A stretch of 64,000 nt of DNA from Persephonella sp. (GCF_027023985.1 NZ_JALVTW010000011.1:62001-126000), one strand, 5' to 3'. Shown: positions 53,436-63,250, counted from the first letter of the stretch. The notes: a model not told the origin generated them from the letters alone. Program-made: numbers and translations.

Positions 53436-54691
53436 TTATTCTCAGTTTTTCCCTCTAATTTTTCTATTAAAACTTCTTGAACCCTTCTAATATTAATACT
53501 CATAACTGTAAATTTTGTATTACCTACCGTCAGGCTTTCCCCCCTTTTGGGCATTCTTCCAAGCATATATATAATCATTCCGCCTACTGTTTCATAAGGT
53601 CCCTGTGGTAATTTTTCGTTTATCAGCATTTCAACTTCTTTCAGTTCTATACGGCCGTCAACAACTATCTTGTCCTGTATAAATCTTTTTATCATTTTCT
53701 TTTCTTTTTTGGAAAACTCATCTCTGATTTCTCCAACTATTTCCTCAAGGACATCCTCAAGGGTAATAATTCCCATTGTGGCTCCCCTTTCATCAACAAC
53801 AACTGCCATATGGTCTTTAAACTGTTTAAATCCCTTTAAAACATTTGGCAGGCTTGTAAACTCAGGAAGATATCTTATAGGTCTGACTAACTTATCTACA
53901 GTATCATCCACATCCGCTTTGACAAGGTCATAAGCCCTGATAACCCCTACAATCTGGTCAATTCTTTTTTTATAAACAGGTATTCTGGAAAAGCCTGTGT
54001 CTTTAAAGATATGAATAATATCGCTGATTTTACTACCCAGTGGAACGGCTGCAACGTCTGAGAGAGGAACGACAATTTCTCCAAGTCTTCTTTCTTCAAA
54101 TATCAGAACATTGGCAACAATTTTTTTCTCTAATTCTTCTATTCCTTCTGCTTCAAGCCTGAGAACATCAAGTAGCTCTTCTCGGGAAAGGAATTTATCC
54201 TTTTTAGGTTGTAGTCTGAATATGAAAAATACCAGCTTGTTAATTATTTTTGCAATTATCAGGAATGGATATAGTAGTTTCCTGAAAAATTCCAGTGCAG
54301 GAACAATATAAAAGATTATTTTATCAGCGTAATGTTGAAATACACTTTTAGGGAGAATTTCGCCGAATAAAAGGGTTATTACGATAATACCTTCTGCGAA
54401 AACTTCTTCCTTGTGCTGTAAAAATGGTATAAAAGTAGATAAGGAAGATAAGAAACTAACAAAAAATGCTGTTATGGTAACAATACTTAAGGTTGTTCCA
54501 ATCAGACAGGTTGCAACATATTCATCAAATCTTTTTTCTAATTTTTCATAAACCTTTTTTGCCCTTTTATCCCCGTTTTTTGCAAGGTATTTTAGTCTAT
54601 TTCTATCAACAGAGAATAATGCCAGCTCTGAACCTGAGAAAAAAGCCTCCAGCATTAAAAAGAACAAAATTCCTATAAGATAACTTATCAT
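53414..54691 (-). CDS. CorC/HlyC-type (CNNM) membrane protein with CBS domains
   Basis: 425 residues. A DUF21 membrane domain (about 1-180, three or more helices) opens with FFLMLEAFFSGSELALFSVD; then two CBS domains with VVPLSDVAAVPLGS and FSRIPVYKKRIDQIVGVIRA and LEDVLEEIVGEIRDEF; a CorC_HlyC domain ends it (TVGGMIIYMLGRMPKRGES). Such proteins are linked to Mg2+ or cation homeostasis. The last codons and TGA (ending 53414) lie antisense within the tRNA-Gly gene. The start overlaps the next paralogue's stop by 4 bases. Confidence 0.92.
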   Translation of the reverse strand: MISYLIGILFFLMLEAFFSGSELALFSVDRNRLKYLAKNGDKRAKKVYEKLEKRFDEYVATCLIGTTLSIVTITAFFVSFLSSLSTFIPFLQHKEEVFAEGIIVITLLFGEILPKSVFQHYADKIIFYIVPALEFFRKLLYPFLIIAKIINKLVFFIFRLQPKKDKFLSREELLDVLRLEAEGIEELEKKIVANVLIFEERRLGEIVVPLSDVAAVPLGSKISDIIHIFKDTGFSRIPVYKKRIDQIVGVIRAYDLVKADVDDTVDKLVRPIRYLPEFTSLPNVLKGFKQFKDHMAVVVDERGATMGIITLEDVLEEIVGEIRDEFSKKEKKMIKRFIQDKIVVDGRIELKEVEMLINEKLPQGPYETVGGMIIYMLGRMPKRGESLTVGNTKFTVMSINIRRVQEVLIEKLEGKTENNGASDGT

Positions 54692-55971
54692 TCTTCCTCT
54701 TCCTCTTTTGGTTGTTCTGGAAGTTTTTCAATAATTACAGATATGATTCTGTTGTTTTCCACTTTTTCTATGGTGAACTTAAAGCCTTGATATACAAAGC
54801 TTTCGTTTTCTTTTGGAATTCTTTTGATGTAATCAAGTATAAATCCTGCAACAGTATCAAATTCATAATCAGGGGGTAGTGTTATACCTAAATCTTCTTC
54901 AAGTATTTCAACCTCTAATTTCCCTGAAACTCTCCATTTATTTTTTCCGATTTTTTCCATAAATGGTTCTTCTTCTTCATATTCTTCAGGTATATCTCCT
55001 ACGATGAATTCAAGGATATCCTGAAATGTGATTAATCCAACAACTGTTCCGTGTTCATCAACAACAATGGCAATATGATTTTTTGTTTCCTCAAATTTTT
55101 TCATTATGTCAAGAAGGGGAGTAAATTCAGGAATAAAGTAAGGCTCCCTTAAAAATCTGTCTATTTTTTCTTCTCTACCTTCAAATTTCAGGAAGATAAT
55201 ATCTTTGATATAAAGAATTCCAACTATATTATCCAGCGAACCTTCATAAACAGGTATCCTACTGTAATCGTGTTCTTTGACAATTTCAAGGACTTCCCTT
55301 ACTGTTTTTCCTTTTTCTATGGCAAATATATCTCTTCGTGGGGTCATTATCTCGCTTACTGTTACTTCGTGCAGCTCAAGGGCTGATTCTATAATTTCTT
55401 TTTCTTCTTCTGTGAATACTTTGTTTTCTGTTCCTACTGAAATAATTGATAAAAGTTCATCCTCTGATAGTTTGTGGCTTTCGACAGGTAGTTCCAGGCC
55501 TACTTTTTTCAGAACATACTCAGCCAGTTTCATAAATACAAATCTAAAAGGGGTCATTATTATGTAAAACATATAAAAAGGTCTTGCAGCAAATAGGGCG
55601 TATCTTTCAGGATAATAAGAACCTATTGTTTTAGGTGTTATTTCTCCAAAAGTAAGAATTAGAATAGTCATTATGATGATTGCGATAAATAAGTATTTTT
55701 CCCCAAAATAGTGCAGGACTAATCCTGATGTGATTGCTGAAGCTGTGATATTCACCAGCTCGTTTCCAATTAGGAACGTGATAACCAGCTCTTTTGGTCT
55801 TGAACGGAGTAAATCAGCTATAATTGCAGACTTATTTCCTTCTCTGGCAAGGCGTTTAATCTTAAGCCAGTCCATAGAGAAGAAAGATGACTCAATACCT
55901 GCAAAAAATGCAGATAATAAAAGAAGCCCGAAGATTATTCCTATCTGAATTAGCAAACTGCTATCAAGCAA
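54688..55971 (-). CDS. CorC/HlyC-type (CNNM) membrane protein, paralogue
   Basis: 427 residues with the same domain order: DUF21 (LLLSAFFAGIESSFFSMDWL), CBS pair (SEIMTPRRDIFAIEKGKT, HDYSRIPVYEGSLDNIVGIL, LITFQDILEFIVGDIPEEYE) and C-terminal CorC_HlyC domain (DTVAGFILDYIKRIPKENES). The two neighbours probably form a heteromer. It ends with an acidic tail (QPKEEEEE). It overlaps the oligopeptide ATPase gene by 8 bases, suggesting one transcript. Confidence 0.92.
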   Translation of the reverse strand: MLDSSLLIQIGIIFGLLLLSAFFAGIESSFFSMDWLKIKRLAREGNKSAIIADLLRSRPKELVITFLIGNELVNITASAITSGLVLHYFGEKYLFIAIIIMTILILTFGEITPKTIGSYYPERYALFAARPFYMFYIIMTPFRFVFMKLAEYVLKKVGLELPVESHKLSEDELLSIISVGTENKVFTEEEKEIIESALELHEVTVSEIMTPRRDIFAIEKGKTVREVLEIVKEHDYSRIPVYEGSLDNIVGILYIKDIIFLKFEGREEKIDRFLREPYFIPEFTPLLDIMKKFEETKNHIAIVVDEHGTVVGLITFQDILEFIVGDIPEEYEEEEPFMEKIGKNKWRVSGKLEVEILEEDLGITLPPDYEFDTVAGFILDYIKRIPKENESFVYQGFKFTIEKVENNRIISVIIEKLPEQPKEEEEE

Positions 55972-56917
55972 AGTGACAATAAACCTCCCTGTTATCAGAT
56001 TTTTTGTATTCCGGTTTTGTTTTGCATATATCCTCTGCTATTGGACATCTTGAGTAAAAAACACACCCGTTCTCAGTTTCTTCCCTGTAAACCTCTACTA
56101 CCTGTTCAAGTTTTTTCCTTTTGGAAGGATGGTCAGGTGGAAGAGAGGCAAGAAGTAGTTTTGTATAAGGATGTAATGGGTTTTTTAATATATCTCTTGC
56201 ATTACCTTTTTCCATTATTTTCCCTCTGTAAATTACCATAATTCTGTCTGCAAGCATACCAACTACATTAAGGTCATGGGATATAAAAAGGAAGCTTATT
56301 CCAAATTTTTGTTTAAGGTTGTTTATTAGATTTATGATCTGAAGCTGGATTGATACATCAAGGGCTGAAGTTGGTTCATCTGCAACAATCATTTTAGGCT
56401 TTAGAACAATTGCTCTTGCAATAGCCACCCTTTGTCTTTGGCCTCCGGAAAGCTCTGAAGGATATCTATCTAAAAATGTTTCATCAAGCCCTGCATCTTT
56501 AATCGTCTGAACCACCAACTTTTTTCTTTCTTCTTTAGGAAAATCATGGACTATTAAAGGTTCTTCAACAATCTGTTTTATTTTAAGCCTTGGATTAAGG
56601 GAGGTTCGCGGATCTTGAAAAACTACTGATGTTTTTCTCCTAAACTCTTTTTCTTCTTTTCTGCTTAGCTGATATATATCTTTTCCTTCAAACTCTATTT
56701 TGCCACTGTCTTTTTTTATCAGTTTTAGTATAAGCTTACCAATAGTTGATTTTCCGCTTCCTGATTCGCCGACAACGCCTAATATCTCATTTTGATTTAA
56801 ACAGAAATTAACGTTATCAACGGCTGTGAAATACTCTTTTTTCAGGAGGGATTTCTTTATGAGGAATTTTTTTGATAAGTTTTCTACCTTCAGTAAGGTA
56901 GGACTACTGCTATCCAT
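55964..56917 (-). CDS. oligopeptide/dipeptide ABC transporter ATP-binding protein
   Basis: 317 residues. Walker A GESGSGKSTIGKLIL, signature LSGGQRQRVAIARAIVL, Walker B KMIVADEPTSALD and the H-loop FLFISHDL are intact. The C-terminal oligo_HPY region has YRGKIMEKGNARDILKNPLH, with the paired Cys of this subfamily at GCVFYSRCPIAEDIC. It powers import of peptides or nickel-like substrates, but no permease or binding protein is nearby, so partners must be elsewhere. Confidence 0.93.
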   Translation of the reverse strand: MDSSSPTLLKVENLSKKFLIKKSLLKKEYFTAVDNVNFCLNQNEILGVVGESGSGKSTIGKLILKLIKKDSGKIEFEGKDIYQLSRKEEKEFRRKTSVVFQDPRTSLNPRLKIKQIVEEPLIVHDFPKEERKKLVVQTIKDAGLDETFLDRYPSELSGGQRQRVAIARAIVLKPKMIVADEPTSALDVSIQLQIINLINNLKQKFGISFLFISHDLNVVGMLADRIMVIYRGKIMEKGNARDILKNPLHPYTKLLLASLPPDHPSKRKKLEQVVEVYREETENGCVFYSRCPIAEDICKTKPEYKKSDNREVYCHFA

Positions 56918-56989
56918 TTTTTAGGTTAACCTGCTTTTTAATACCTCTAAAAAATTTTTTAAAAAGTATAACATAAAAGAAATTTTTGC

Positions 56990-59320
56990 CTATGATATAG
57001 GTAATGTAGGTGAAGGTTTGCCAAAATAGTATCCTTGAGAGTAATCTATTCCCAGCTTTTCCACTTCCTTTTGAATTTCTTCATTTTCCACAAACTCAGC
57101 AATGGTTTTTATATTTACCTCTTTAGCAAAAGTTACTATTGCTTCTACAATAGCATGGGAAATTTTGTTTTCTAACATTGTTTTTATTAATGACCCGTCT
57201 ATCTTGATATAGTCAATATTTAGTTTAACAAGATAAACAAAGTTTGAGTATCCACTGCCAAAATCATCAATAGATATTTTTGCACCTTTATTTTTTACTT
57301 TGTTAACAAAATCTATAACTTCCTGTGCTCCTTCAATACTTTCGTCCTCAAGCAGTTCAAATGTTATGTATTCACATATGTCTTTTGTATCTAAAAGTTG
57401 AAGTATAAAGTTTTCCATTTCTACGTTGATTATGTCTGATAGGGATAGATTTATAGATAGATTTATCCCATATTTACGTGCTGTTTTAAATGCATTTTGT
57501 ATAACGGTTTTAGAAATATCTGTGTATAGTTTGTATCTTTTAGCTATTTCAAGAAAATGATAAGGCGTGTAAACTGTGCCATCTTCATCAATAAGCCGGA
57601 CAAGAACCTCATATTTTTCAATCTGGCCGGTTTTGTTATTGATAACGGGCTGGTAGTAATTTACTATCCGTCCATCCTGAAGGGCAGATTTTATTTTGTT
57701 TACCCATATCAGATTTTCTCTGTATTCTGCAATTGCTGAACTTTCTTCTATATAACTGCTAACAGGTTCATTCTCAAGTATTCTTGCATTTTTCAATGCT
57801 ATATCTGCTTTCTGGAGCGGATCATTCTGAGCTATAGATATTCCAGCTGATACCCTTAGATTTACAGCTTCGTTGCCGTATCGGAAAATCATATTGTTTA
57901 TTTTTAAAACCAGATTTTTTATGGCCTTTTCAAACTTTTCCGGAGAAAGATTGTTATCTAAATCTGCTATTACAAACTCGTCACCGAATATTCTGTAAAC
58001 TTTCAGTTTAGGATGTATTTTTTTAGCTTCTTTTTTCAGGATTTTTGCGAGGGTTTTAAGGATATAATCACCGAATTCATATCCGAAAACATCATTAATT
58101 TCTCTGAACTTGTCAATATTTATAACCGCTATGGTTGCTACAGGATGTTTTTCTAAATCTTTGTTGAATTTTTCCCTGTTGAAAAGCCCTGTCAGTTCAT
58201 CTTTATAGATTTTTAAAACCAGATTTTTTCTTTCATGTTGTAGAGATTTTTCCTTTGAAGAAAGTTCTTTTTCAGCTGAGGATATCTGTTTAAAGAAAAT
58301 AAAACTCATTATTGTGAGAAGTGTAAATAGAAACCCTCCTGCTGCTGTAGTTGATAAGATATCTTTTTTCATGTTTTCTTTTAAATTGCTTAATCTTTGT
58401 TCAATTACTTTCTTAATATCTCCCAGATAAAACACTGAGGCTATGTATAAATCCCATTCCGGATAGTATTTCTTATAGACAAGATGATTTCCATATTGTG
58501 AAAGGCCTTCTTTTAGATTTTTTATAAAACTAAATTCTTTGCATGTTGCTGTATCCAGAAGGCAGGATTGGGTAAATCCGTCTATTAGGATTATCCTGTT
58601 TGAGCTATTTTTTTCCATTTTTTGAATTGTCTGGGCAAATTCCAGTTTTATCTGTTGCCTTAAATACTCTATATAGTCACCGGAACCGATAATCCAGTTA
58701 AATGGTTTGAATAATTTTAGATAGGCAATTTTTTTATAGGGCTTTTTTCCGTGACCTGGGAGATACCAGTAATAACTTACAAATCCACCACCTCTAAGGG
58801 CTGCCAGTAAAAACTCCCGCTGGACATACTTGCCATAGATATCCTGATAATTCCACATTGATTTATTCTCTATTTCGGGGAAAGCGGGATTGGCAAGCAC
58901 GATACCTGTTGTGTCTGCACGGGTTACAAAGTAGTATCCTCTGCCTCCAAAAAATCTGGCTTTCCTGACAGATTCTAAGAACATTTTTTGAATTTCTTTA
59001 TCCGGAATTTTACCTTTCAGGAAAAGATATATCTGTCCAAGTAGTGTATCTGCTATTCCAACAACATCTTTAAGGTTATTTTTTAGCTTTGTTTCCAGTA
59101 AACTGTTTTCAAAATCTGCCAGTGTTATGATTTGGTAGACCTGGTTTTTTATAAGATTTTTTCTTTCTTCTATAATTGTAGATTTTAACTGGTCTTTACC
59201 CAGATTGTATTCCTGTATCTCTTGATAGATGTTAAATCCTGTAAAAAATATAAATGCAATACCTGCAAGTAGTATTATCCAGAGTAAAACAAGCCGTGAA
59301 ATTGAATCCTTTCTTTTCAT
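56990..59320 (-). CDS. Cache-GGDEF-EAL c-di-GMP protein
   Basis: 776 residues. N-terminal helix (about 12-31), a periplasmic Cache domain (sCache/dCache-type, with GRGYYFVTRADTTGIVLANP and FNWIIGSGDYIEYLRQQ), a second helix (about 330-350), GGDEF (about 375-530) and EAL (about 545-776). The GGDEF signature reads FGDEF (YRIFGDEFVIAD), with the first Gly lost, so cyclase activity is doubtful. The EAL domain keeps EVLVRL, DDFGSGYSN, DYIKIDGSLI, EFVENEEIQ and SQGYYFGKP, so it is a likely phosphodiesterase. Confidence 0.9.
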   Translation of the reverse strand: MKRKDSISRLVLLWIILLAGIAFIFFTGFNIYQEIQEYNLGKDQLKSTIIEERKNLIKNQVYQIITLADFENSLLETKLKNNLKDVVGIADTLLGQIYLFLKGKIPDKEIQKMFLESVRKARFFGGRGYYFVTRADTTGIVLANPAFPEIENKSMWNYQDIYGKYVQREFLLAALRGGGFVSYYWYLPGHGKKPYKKIAYLKLFKPFNWIIGSGDYIEYLRQQIKLEFAQTIQKMEKNSSNRIILIDGFTQSCLLDTATCKEFSFIKNLKEGLSQYGNHLVYKKYYPEWDLYIASVFYLGDIKKVIEQRLSNLKENMKKDILSTTAAGGFLFTLLTIMSFIFFKQISSAEKELSSKEKSLQHERKNLVLKIYKDELTGLFNREKFNKDLEKHPVATIAVINIDKFREINDVFGYEFGDYILKTLAKILKKEAKKIHPKLKVYRIFGDEFVIADLDNNLSPEKFEKAIKNLVLKINNMIFRYGNEAVNLRVSAGISIAQNDPLQKADIALKNARILENEPVSSYIEESSAIAEYRENLIWVNKIKSALQDGRIVNYYQPVINNKTGQIEKYEVLVRLIDEDGTVYTPYHFLEIAKRYKLYTDISKTVIQNAFKTARKYGINLSINLSLSDIINVEMENFILQLLDTKDICEYITFELLEDESIEGAQEVIDFVNKVKNKGAKISIDDFGSGYSNFVYLVKLNIDYIKIDGSLIKTMLENKISHAIVEAIVTFAKEVNIKTIAEFVENEEIQKEVEKLGIDYSQGYYFGKPSPTLPIS

Positions 59321-60607
59321 TTATTTATTATCATCGGTTGTTTTTTCTAAGATTGTTATACTTTCTATATGGTATGTATGGGGGAACATATCTATCATAT
59401 AAGTTTTAGCAAGCTGGAAACCATTTTCTATGAGTTTATTGATATCCCTTGCCAGTGTAGATGGATTACAGGATATATAAATAAGTTTTTTAAGTTGTGG
59501 TATTTCCAGCAGTGCATTTAAGGTATCTTTATCCAGTCCTGTTCTTGGAGGGTCAACAAGAACAAGCTGTGGATTTTTCTTTTTCATATAGTTTAAAACC
59601 TGTGACGCAGGTGCCCTGTGGAAATGGACATTAGGGGTTTTATTCAGTTTTTTGTTATGGTTTGCATCCTGAACAGCATAAGGATTTATTTCTACTCCGA
59701 ACACCTTTTCTATATATCTGCCCATTGGAATGGTAAATGTTCCGACTCCGCTATATAGGTCAAAGGCAATTGATACATTACTATTTTTTGCTTCTTCTTC
59801 AACAATTTGAATCATATTTTTGACCTGAAATCTGTTAACCTGAAAAAATGAGTCTGCAGATACTCTAAATCTGTAATTCCCGACAGCTTCATATCCGAAT
59901 GGGCTGCCTATAAAGTTTAATCTTTTTGGTATTTTGTCCTTCTGGTATATACCTGCACCTACAAGGGTTTCTCCTAAAAATGCTTTTAGATGTTTTAGTC
60001 CGAGGGGAAAACTTTTTACTCTACGGGGAAATATAAACCGGACAGTCATCTGTCCTTCTGAGGAGGAATAAAAATGAGCTTCAATAGGCTGGAAAGTAAG
60101 AAAAGGCAAAACTTCCTTTAAACCTGCTAAAGCTTGATTTAATTCTTCTTTTAGAAGATAACAGTAGTCTATGTTGATAACATTATGGCTTTCCCGCTGA
60201 TAAAAACCGACTTTTTCTCCGTATATCTTAAACTGTGTCCGATTTCTGTAGTGGAATGGATTTTCTGAAGGAAACACGTTTTGCAGCGGGACATCCTTTA
60301 TTTTTCCTATTCTTTCCAGGGTTTCAAGGAATATCTCCTTTTTGTATTCAACCTGTTTTTCATACTGGATATGCATATAATCACAGCCACCGCAGTATGT
60401 GAAGTATTTGCATACAGGTTCTACACGGTAAGGGGAACTTTTTAAGATTTCAACAGGCTGGCACTCAATAAAACTCTTTTTTTCATTTGTTATTTTTACA
60501 GAAACTTCCTCTTCAGGTAGGACGAAAGGAACAAAGCATACCCTGTCATCTATCTTTCCGAGTCCCTTTCCGCCATAAACAAGTTTTTCAATATTGACCT
60601 TTATCAT
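59321..60607 (-). CDS. rlmD: 23S rRNA (uracil-5-)-methyltransferase, RlmD type
   Basis: 428 residues. A TRAM domain begins with KLVYGGKGLGKIDDRVCFVP. The iron-sulfur Cys cluster is CKYFTYCGGCDYMH (C-x5-C-x2-C). SAM motif FDLYSGVGTFTIPMGRYI, active-site LVDPPRTGLDKDTL and the catalytic Cys in YISCNPSTLARD identify the TrmA/RumA fold. It follows directly on the c-di-GMP gene's start by 1 base, implying one transcript. Confidence 0.92.
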   Translation of the reverse strand: MIKVNIEKLVYGGKGLGKIDDRVCFVPFVLPEEEVSVKITNEKKSFIECQPVEILKSSPYRVEPVCKYFTYCGGCDYMHIQYEKQVEYKKEIFLETLERIGKIKDVPLQNVFPSENPFHYRNRTQFKIYGEKVGFYQRESHNVINIDYCYLLKEELNQALAGLKEVLPFLTFQPIEAHFYSSSEGQMTVRFIFPRRVKSFPLGLKHLKAFLGETLVGAGIYQKDKIPKRLNFIGSPFGYEAVGNYRFRVSADSFFQVNRFQVKNMIQIVEEEAKNSNVSIAFDLYSGVGTFTIPMGRYIEKVFGVEINPYAVQDANHNKKLNKTPNVHFHRAPASQVLNYMKKKNPQLVLVDPPRTGLDKDTLNALLEIPQLKKLIYISCNPSTLARDINKLIENGFQLAKTYMIDMFPHTYHIESITILEKTTDDNK

Positions 60608-60675
60608 TTATTAAACTAATTCCTTTTGTGATATTAAAATAGTTTAAAAATAATATATCATTTTGGAGAGGTTGA

Positions 60676-61836
60676 ATGTTTTATGTATCAAAAGTAACCC
60701 CGTTCTTTTTTATTCTTGCTTTTATTGATTTGTTTATGGCTGTTTTTTCCCATGGAATAGGATATGACTATGTTTTTGTTGGTCTGGTATCTGTTTTTGG
60801 ATTTATTCTGCATACAATACTGGGAGCAGCTTATCAGATAATTCCAAACTCACAGCAATCGGAATTAAAAAATGAAAAACTCCAGATAGCTGTTTTTGTG
60901 GCTGCTTCGTTGTCTTCTTTGCTTATGTATATAAAAAACTACCAGATAGCTGCACTGTTTGCCCTTACTGCGGTTATTTTGTTTACTATTCATGTTTTAC
61001 CTGTGATAAAAAATTATCAACCGATAACTATTAGATTTTTGGTTGGTTCCCTTGTCTATATGAATCTAGCAAGTTTGTTTTTTGTCCTTGCTTATATCCC
61101 TTTTAAATGGATACCTTTTGTTCCTTTCCAGCTGGCAGTCCATACATTAACAGTTGGAACAATGCTAAATGCTATTCTTGGTGTTGAGCTTGCATGGATA
61201 CCGATGCTGATGATGCATACCCTTAATGTGAGATTTGCAAATACTGTATTTTATGCAGTGCAGGTTTCTATTTTTGTTTTTCTAACAGGATTTGCAATTA
61301 TGAATTATAAAGTTGTTGCAGCTGGCGGGGTTTTTCTGCTGCTATCTGTTGGATTATTTTTATGGATTGTGTTTAATGCGATTAGAAGTTCAACCCATAA
61401 AGAAATTCCATTTGTTGTTAAATTTTTCCTTGCAGGGCTTGTTTTCCTTGTTATAGGAATGCTTTCAGGTGCCCATGTAGCAGGTAGTGAGAACTTTAAG
61501 TTTGTTCCAATGCATATGATACTAATGGTTTTTGGATTTGGGGGACTGACTATAACAGGTGCAATGTTCCATTTACTTCCAAGAATTGTATGGAATATGG
61601 TTCATGTTAAAAAGGCACAAGAAGGAAAGCAAATACCAAATGTGTTTAATATCCTAGACAAAAAGGAAACCATGATTACATTTTATCTGCTGATAGCAGG
61701 TGTTATTCTGATGGTCGGTGCTACATTTATTGAGCTGAATACAACGAGATATCTTGCTTCTTTGATATACTTGACAGGACTGGCGATGTTCTTCAAAGCT
61801 TTGTTTTACAGACTTTATCTTCTGTATACCCTATAA
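60676..61836 (+). CDS. polytopic His-rich membrane protein, NnrS/heme-copper-oxidase-like
   Basis: 386 residues with about twelve hydrophobic helices. Conserved-looking His residues are spread through the helices: FSHGIGYDYV, HTILGAAYQIIPNSQQ, HTLTVGTMLNAILG, MMHTLNVRF, SGAHVAGSENF and MFHLLPRIVW, a pattern that recalls NnrS and the haem-copper oxidase subunit I fold. Placement rests on hydrophobicity and His spacing only. GGAGAGG precedes the ATG. It is divergent from rlmD. Confidence 0.6.
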   Translation: MFYVSKVTPFFFILAFIDLFMAVFSHGIGYDYVFVGLVSVFGFILHTILGAAYQIIPNSQQSELKNEKLQIAVFVAASLSSLLMYIKNYQIAALFALTAVILFTIHVLPVIKNYQPITIRFLVGSLVYMNLASLFFVLAYIPFKWIPFVPFQLAVHTLTVGTMLNAILGVELAWIPMLMMHTLNVRFANTVFYAVQVSIFVFLTGFAIMNYKVVAAGGVFLLLSVGLFLWIVFNAIRSSTHKEIPFVVKFFLAGLVFLVIGMLSGAHVAGSENFKFVPMHMILMVFGFGGLTITGAMFHLLPRIVWNMVHVKKAQEGKQIPNVFNILDKKETMITFYLLIAGVILMVGATFIELNTTRYLASLIYLTGLAMFFKALFYRLYLLYTL

Positions 61837-61865
61837 ATCAAGGGCTGACATCAGCCTGTTTAAAG

Positions 61866-61917
61866 TTTCCTTATTAAAAGGAAAAAATTATGCTAAAATT
61901 TCCTTATGAAAAGGAAA
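61866..61917 (+). promoter_or_regulatory. twin palindromic operator and leaderless promoter of the second DUF4143-type ATPase
   Basis: Two palindromes, TTTCCTTATTAAAAGGAAA (61866-61884) and TTTCCTTATGAAAAGGAAA (61899-61917), match at 18 of 19 positions and are offset by exactly 33 bp. An extended -10 (TGCTAAAAT, 61891-61899) sits between them. The ATG (61906) falls in the centre of copy 2, 7 bases after the -10, so the mRNA is expected to be leaderless. The same layout, with a different sequence, occurs before the ATPase gene at 3778. Confidence 0.75.
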
Positions 61918-63210
61918 GAAATATTTAAAGAGCTTATAGTTGAGTTCCAGAATAGACAATTGCCAACTGTTATAAACCGTAATATAGAAGTTCCTATCAA
62001 TACAAAGAAAATAATTTCTATTATAGGTGTAAGGCGAAGTGGTAAAACTTTTGTTCTTTTCCAAACAATCAAAAAATTGCTCAATGACTATAAAATTCCC
62101 ATAGAAAGAATAGTTTATATAAACTTTGAAGATGAACGACTTGAGATAACAAAAGAGGATTTAAATCAACTTATAGAGGCTTATACAGAGCTTTATCCGG
62201 ATATCTCTCTTGATAAGGTTTATTTCTTTTTTGATGAAATTCAAAATGTGCAGGGTTGGGAAAAATTTGTTCGCAGAATTTATGATAGCTATACAAAAAA
62301 TATATTCATAACCGGCTCAAACTCAAAACTATTATCCTCTGAAATAGCAACTTCTTTAAGGGGAAGGAGTATATCATTTACGGTGTATCCACTTTCATTT
62401 AAAGAGTTCATAAAGTTCAAGAACATAAAAACAAAAAAAACTGATATTTATGACATAAAGAAAAGGGCAAAAATAAAAAGCTTATTCTTAGAATATATGG
62501 AGTTTGGAGGATTTCCTGAAATTGTGTTTTTAGAAGATGAAAATTTAAAAATAAAGGTATTACAGGAATATTTTGAAGTAATGCTTTATAGGGATATTAT
62601 AGAAAGATTTCAAATAAAAAATCCTTTAGTGTTGAAATATTTTGTAAAAAGAGTCGTAGAAAATGTAGGAAAGCCTTTGTCTGTTAATAATATTTACAAT
62701 GAATTAAAATCTCAGGGGTTCAAGCTGGCAAAGGATAGTTTATATTCTTATTTAGAAATGTTAGAAGCTATATTTTTTTCATTTATAGTAAAAAAATACA
62801 CAAAGTCAGTTTTAAAATCTGAGTTGACACACAAAAAGGTTTATTTGATTGATAATGGATTTTTAAATGCTTTGAGTTTTTTATTTAAAGAAAAAAAGGG
62901 TGCTTTACTGGAGAATATACTTGTAAAAGAGTTTAAAGCCAAAGGCAATGAAGTTTTTTATTTTAAAGAAAAAAAAGAATGTGACTTTATAGTTGTGGAT
63001 GCTGAAAATAACTTAATTCCTGTTCAGGTTAGTTTTTCTCTTGTAGATAAAGAAACAAGGAAAAGGGAAATTGAAGGATTAATAGAGGCTTTAAAATTCC
63101 TTGGTTTAGATAAAGGATTAATAATAACTTTAGATGAAAAAGAAGAACTAAAAATGAATAATTACAAAATAGATATAATCCCCGCTTATGAGTATCTGCT
63201 ACAGTTATAA
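61906..63210 (+). CDS. AAA ATPase of the DUF4143 group
   Basis: 434 residues. Walker A GVRRSGKT (residues 41-48), Walker B VYFFFDEIQNVQGWEK (105-120), sensor FITGSNSKLLSSE and Arg segment LRGRS (151-155) are followed by a winged-helix-like region (about 257-300; SVNNIYNELKSQGFKLAKDS). The C-terminal half is a PD-(D/E)XK-type DUF4143 region with LLENILVKEF and CDFIVVDAENN; the usual acidic residue is replaced by Gln in IPVQVS, so nuclease activity looks lost. The overall plan is as in the ATPase at 3778 but longer. No Shine-Dalgarno precedes the ATG. It stands alone between two plus-strand genes. Confidence 0.9.
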   Translation: MKRKEIFKELIVEFQNRQLPTVINRNIEVPINTKKIISIIGVRRSGKTFVLFQTIKKLLNDYKIPIERIVYINFEDERLEITKEDLNQLIEAYTELYPDISLDKVYFFFDEIQNVQGWEKFVRRIYDSYTKNIFITGSNSKLLSSEIATSLRGRSISFTVYPLSFKEFIKFKNIKTKKTDIYDIKKRAKIKSLFLEYMEFGGFPEIVFLEDENLKIKVLQEYFEVMLYRDIIERFQIKNPLVLKYFVKRVVENVGKPLSVNNIYNELKSQGFKLAKDSLYSYLEMLEAIFFSFIVKKYTKSVLKSELTHKKVYLIDNGFLNALSFLFKEKKGALLENILVKEFKAKGNEVFYFKEKKECDFIVVDAENNLIPVQVSFSLVDKETRKREIEGLIEALKFLGLDKGLIITLDEKEELKMNNYKIDIIPAYEYLLQL

Positions 63211-63250
63211 TTCAATAAATTTCCCTGAAGAAATCCCCTTATAAATATGG

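Noticed and set aside
53345-53436. tRNA-Gly as an integration site
   Set aside because: No duplicated tRNA 3' end and no integrase nearby.
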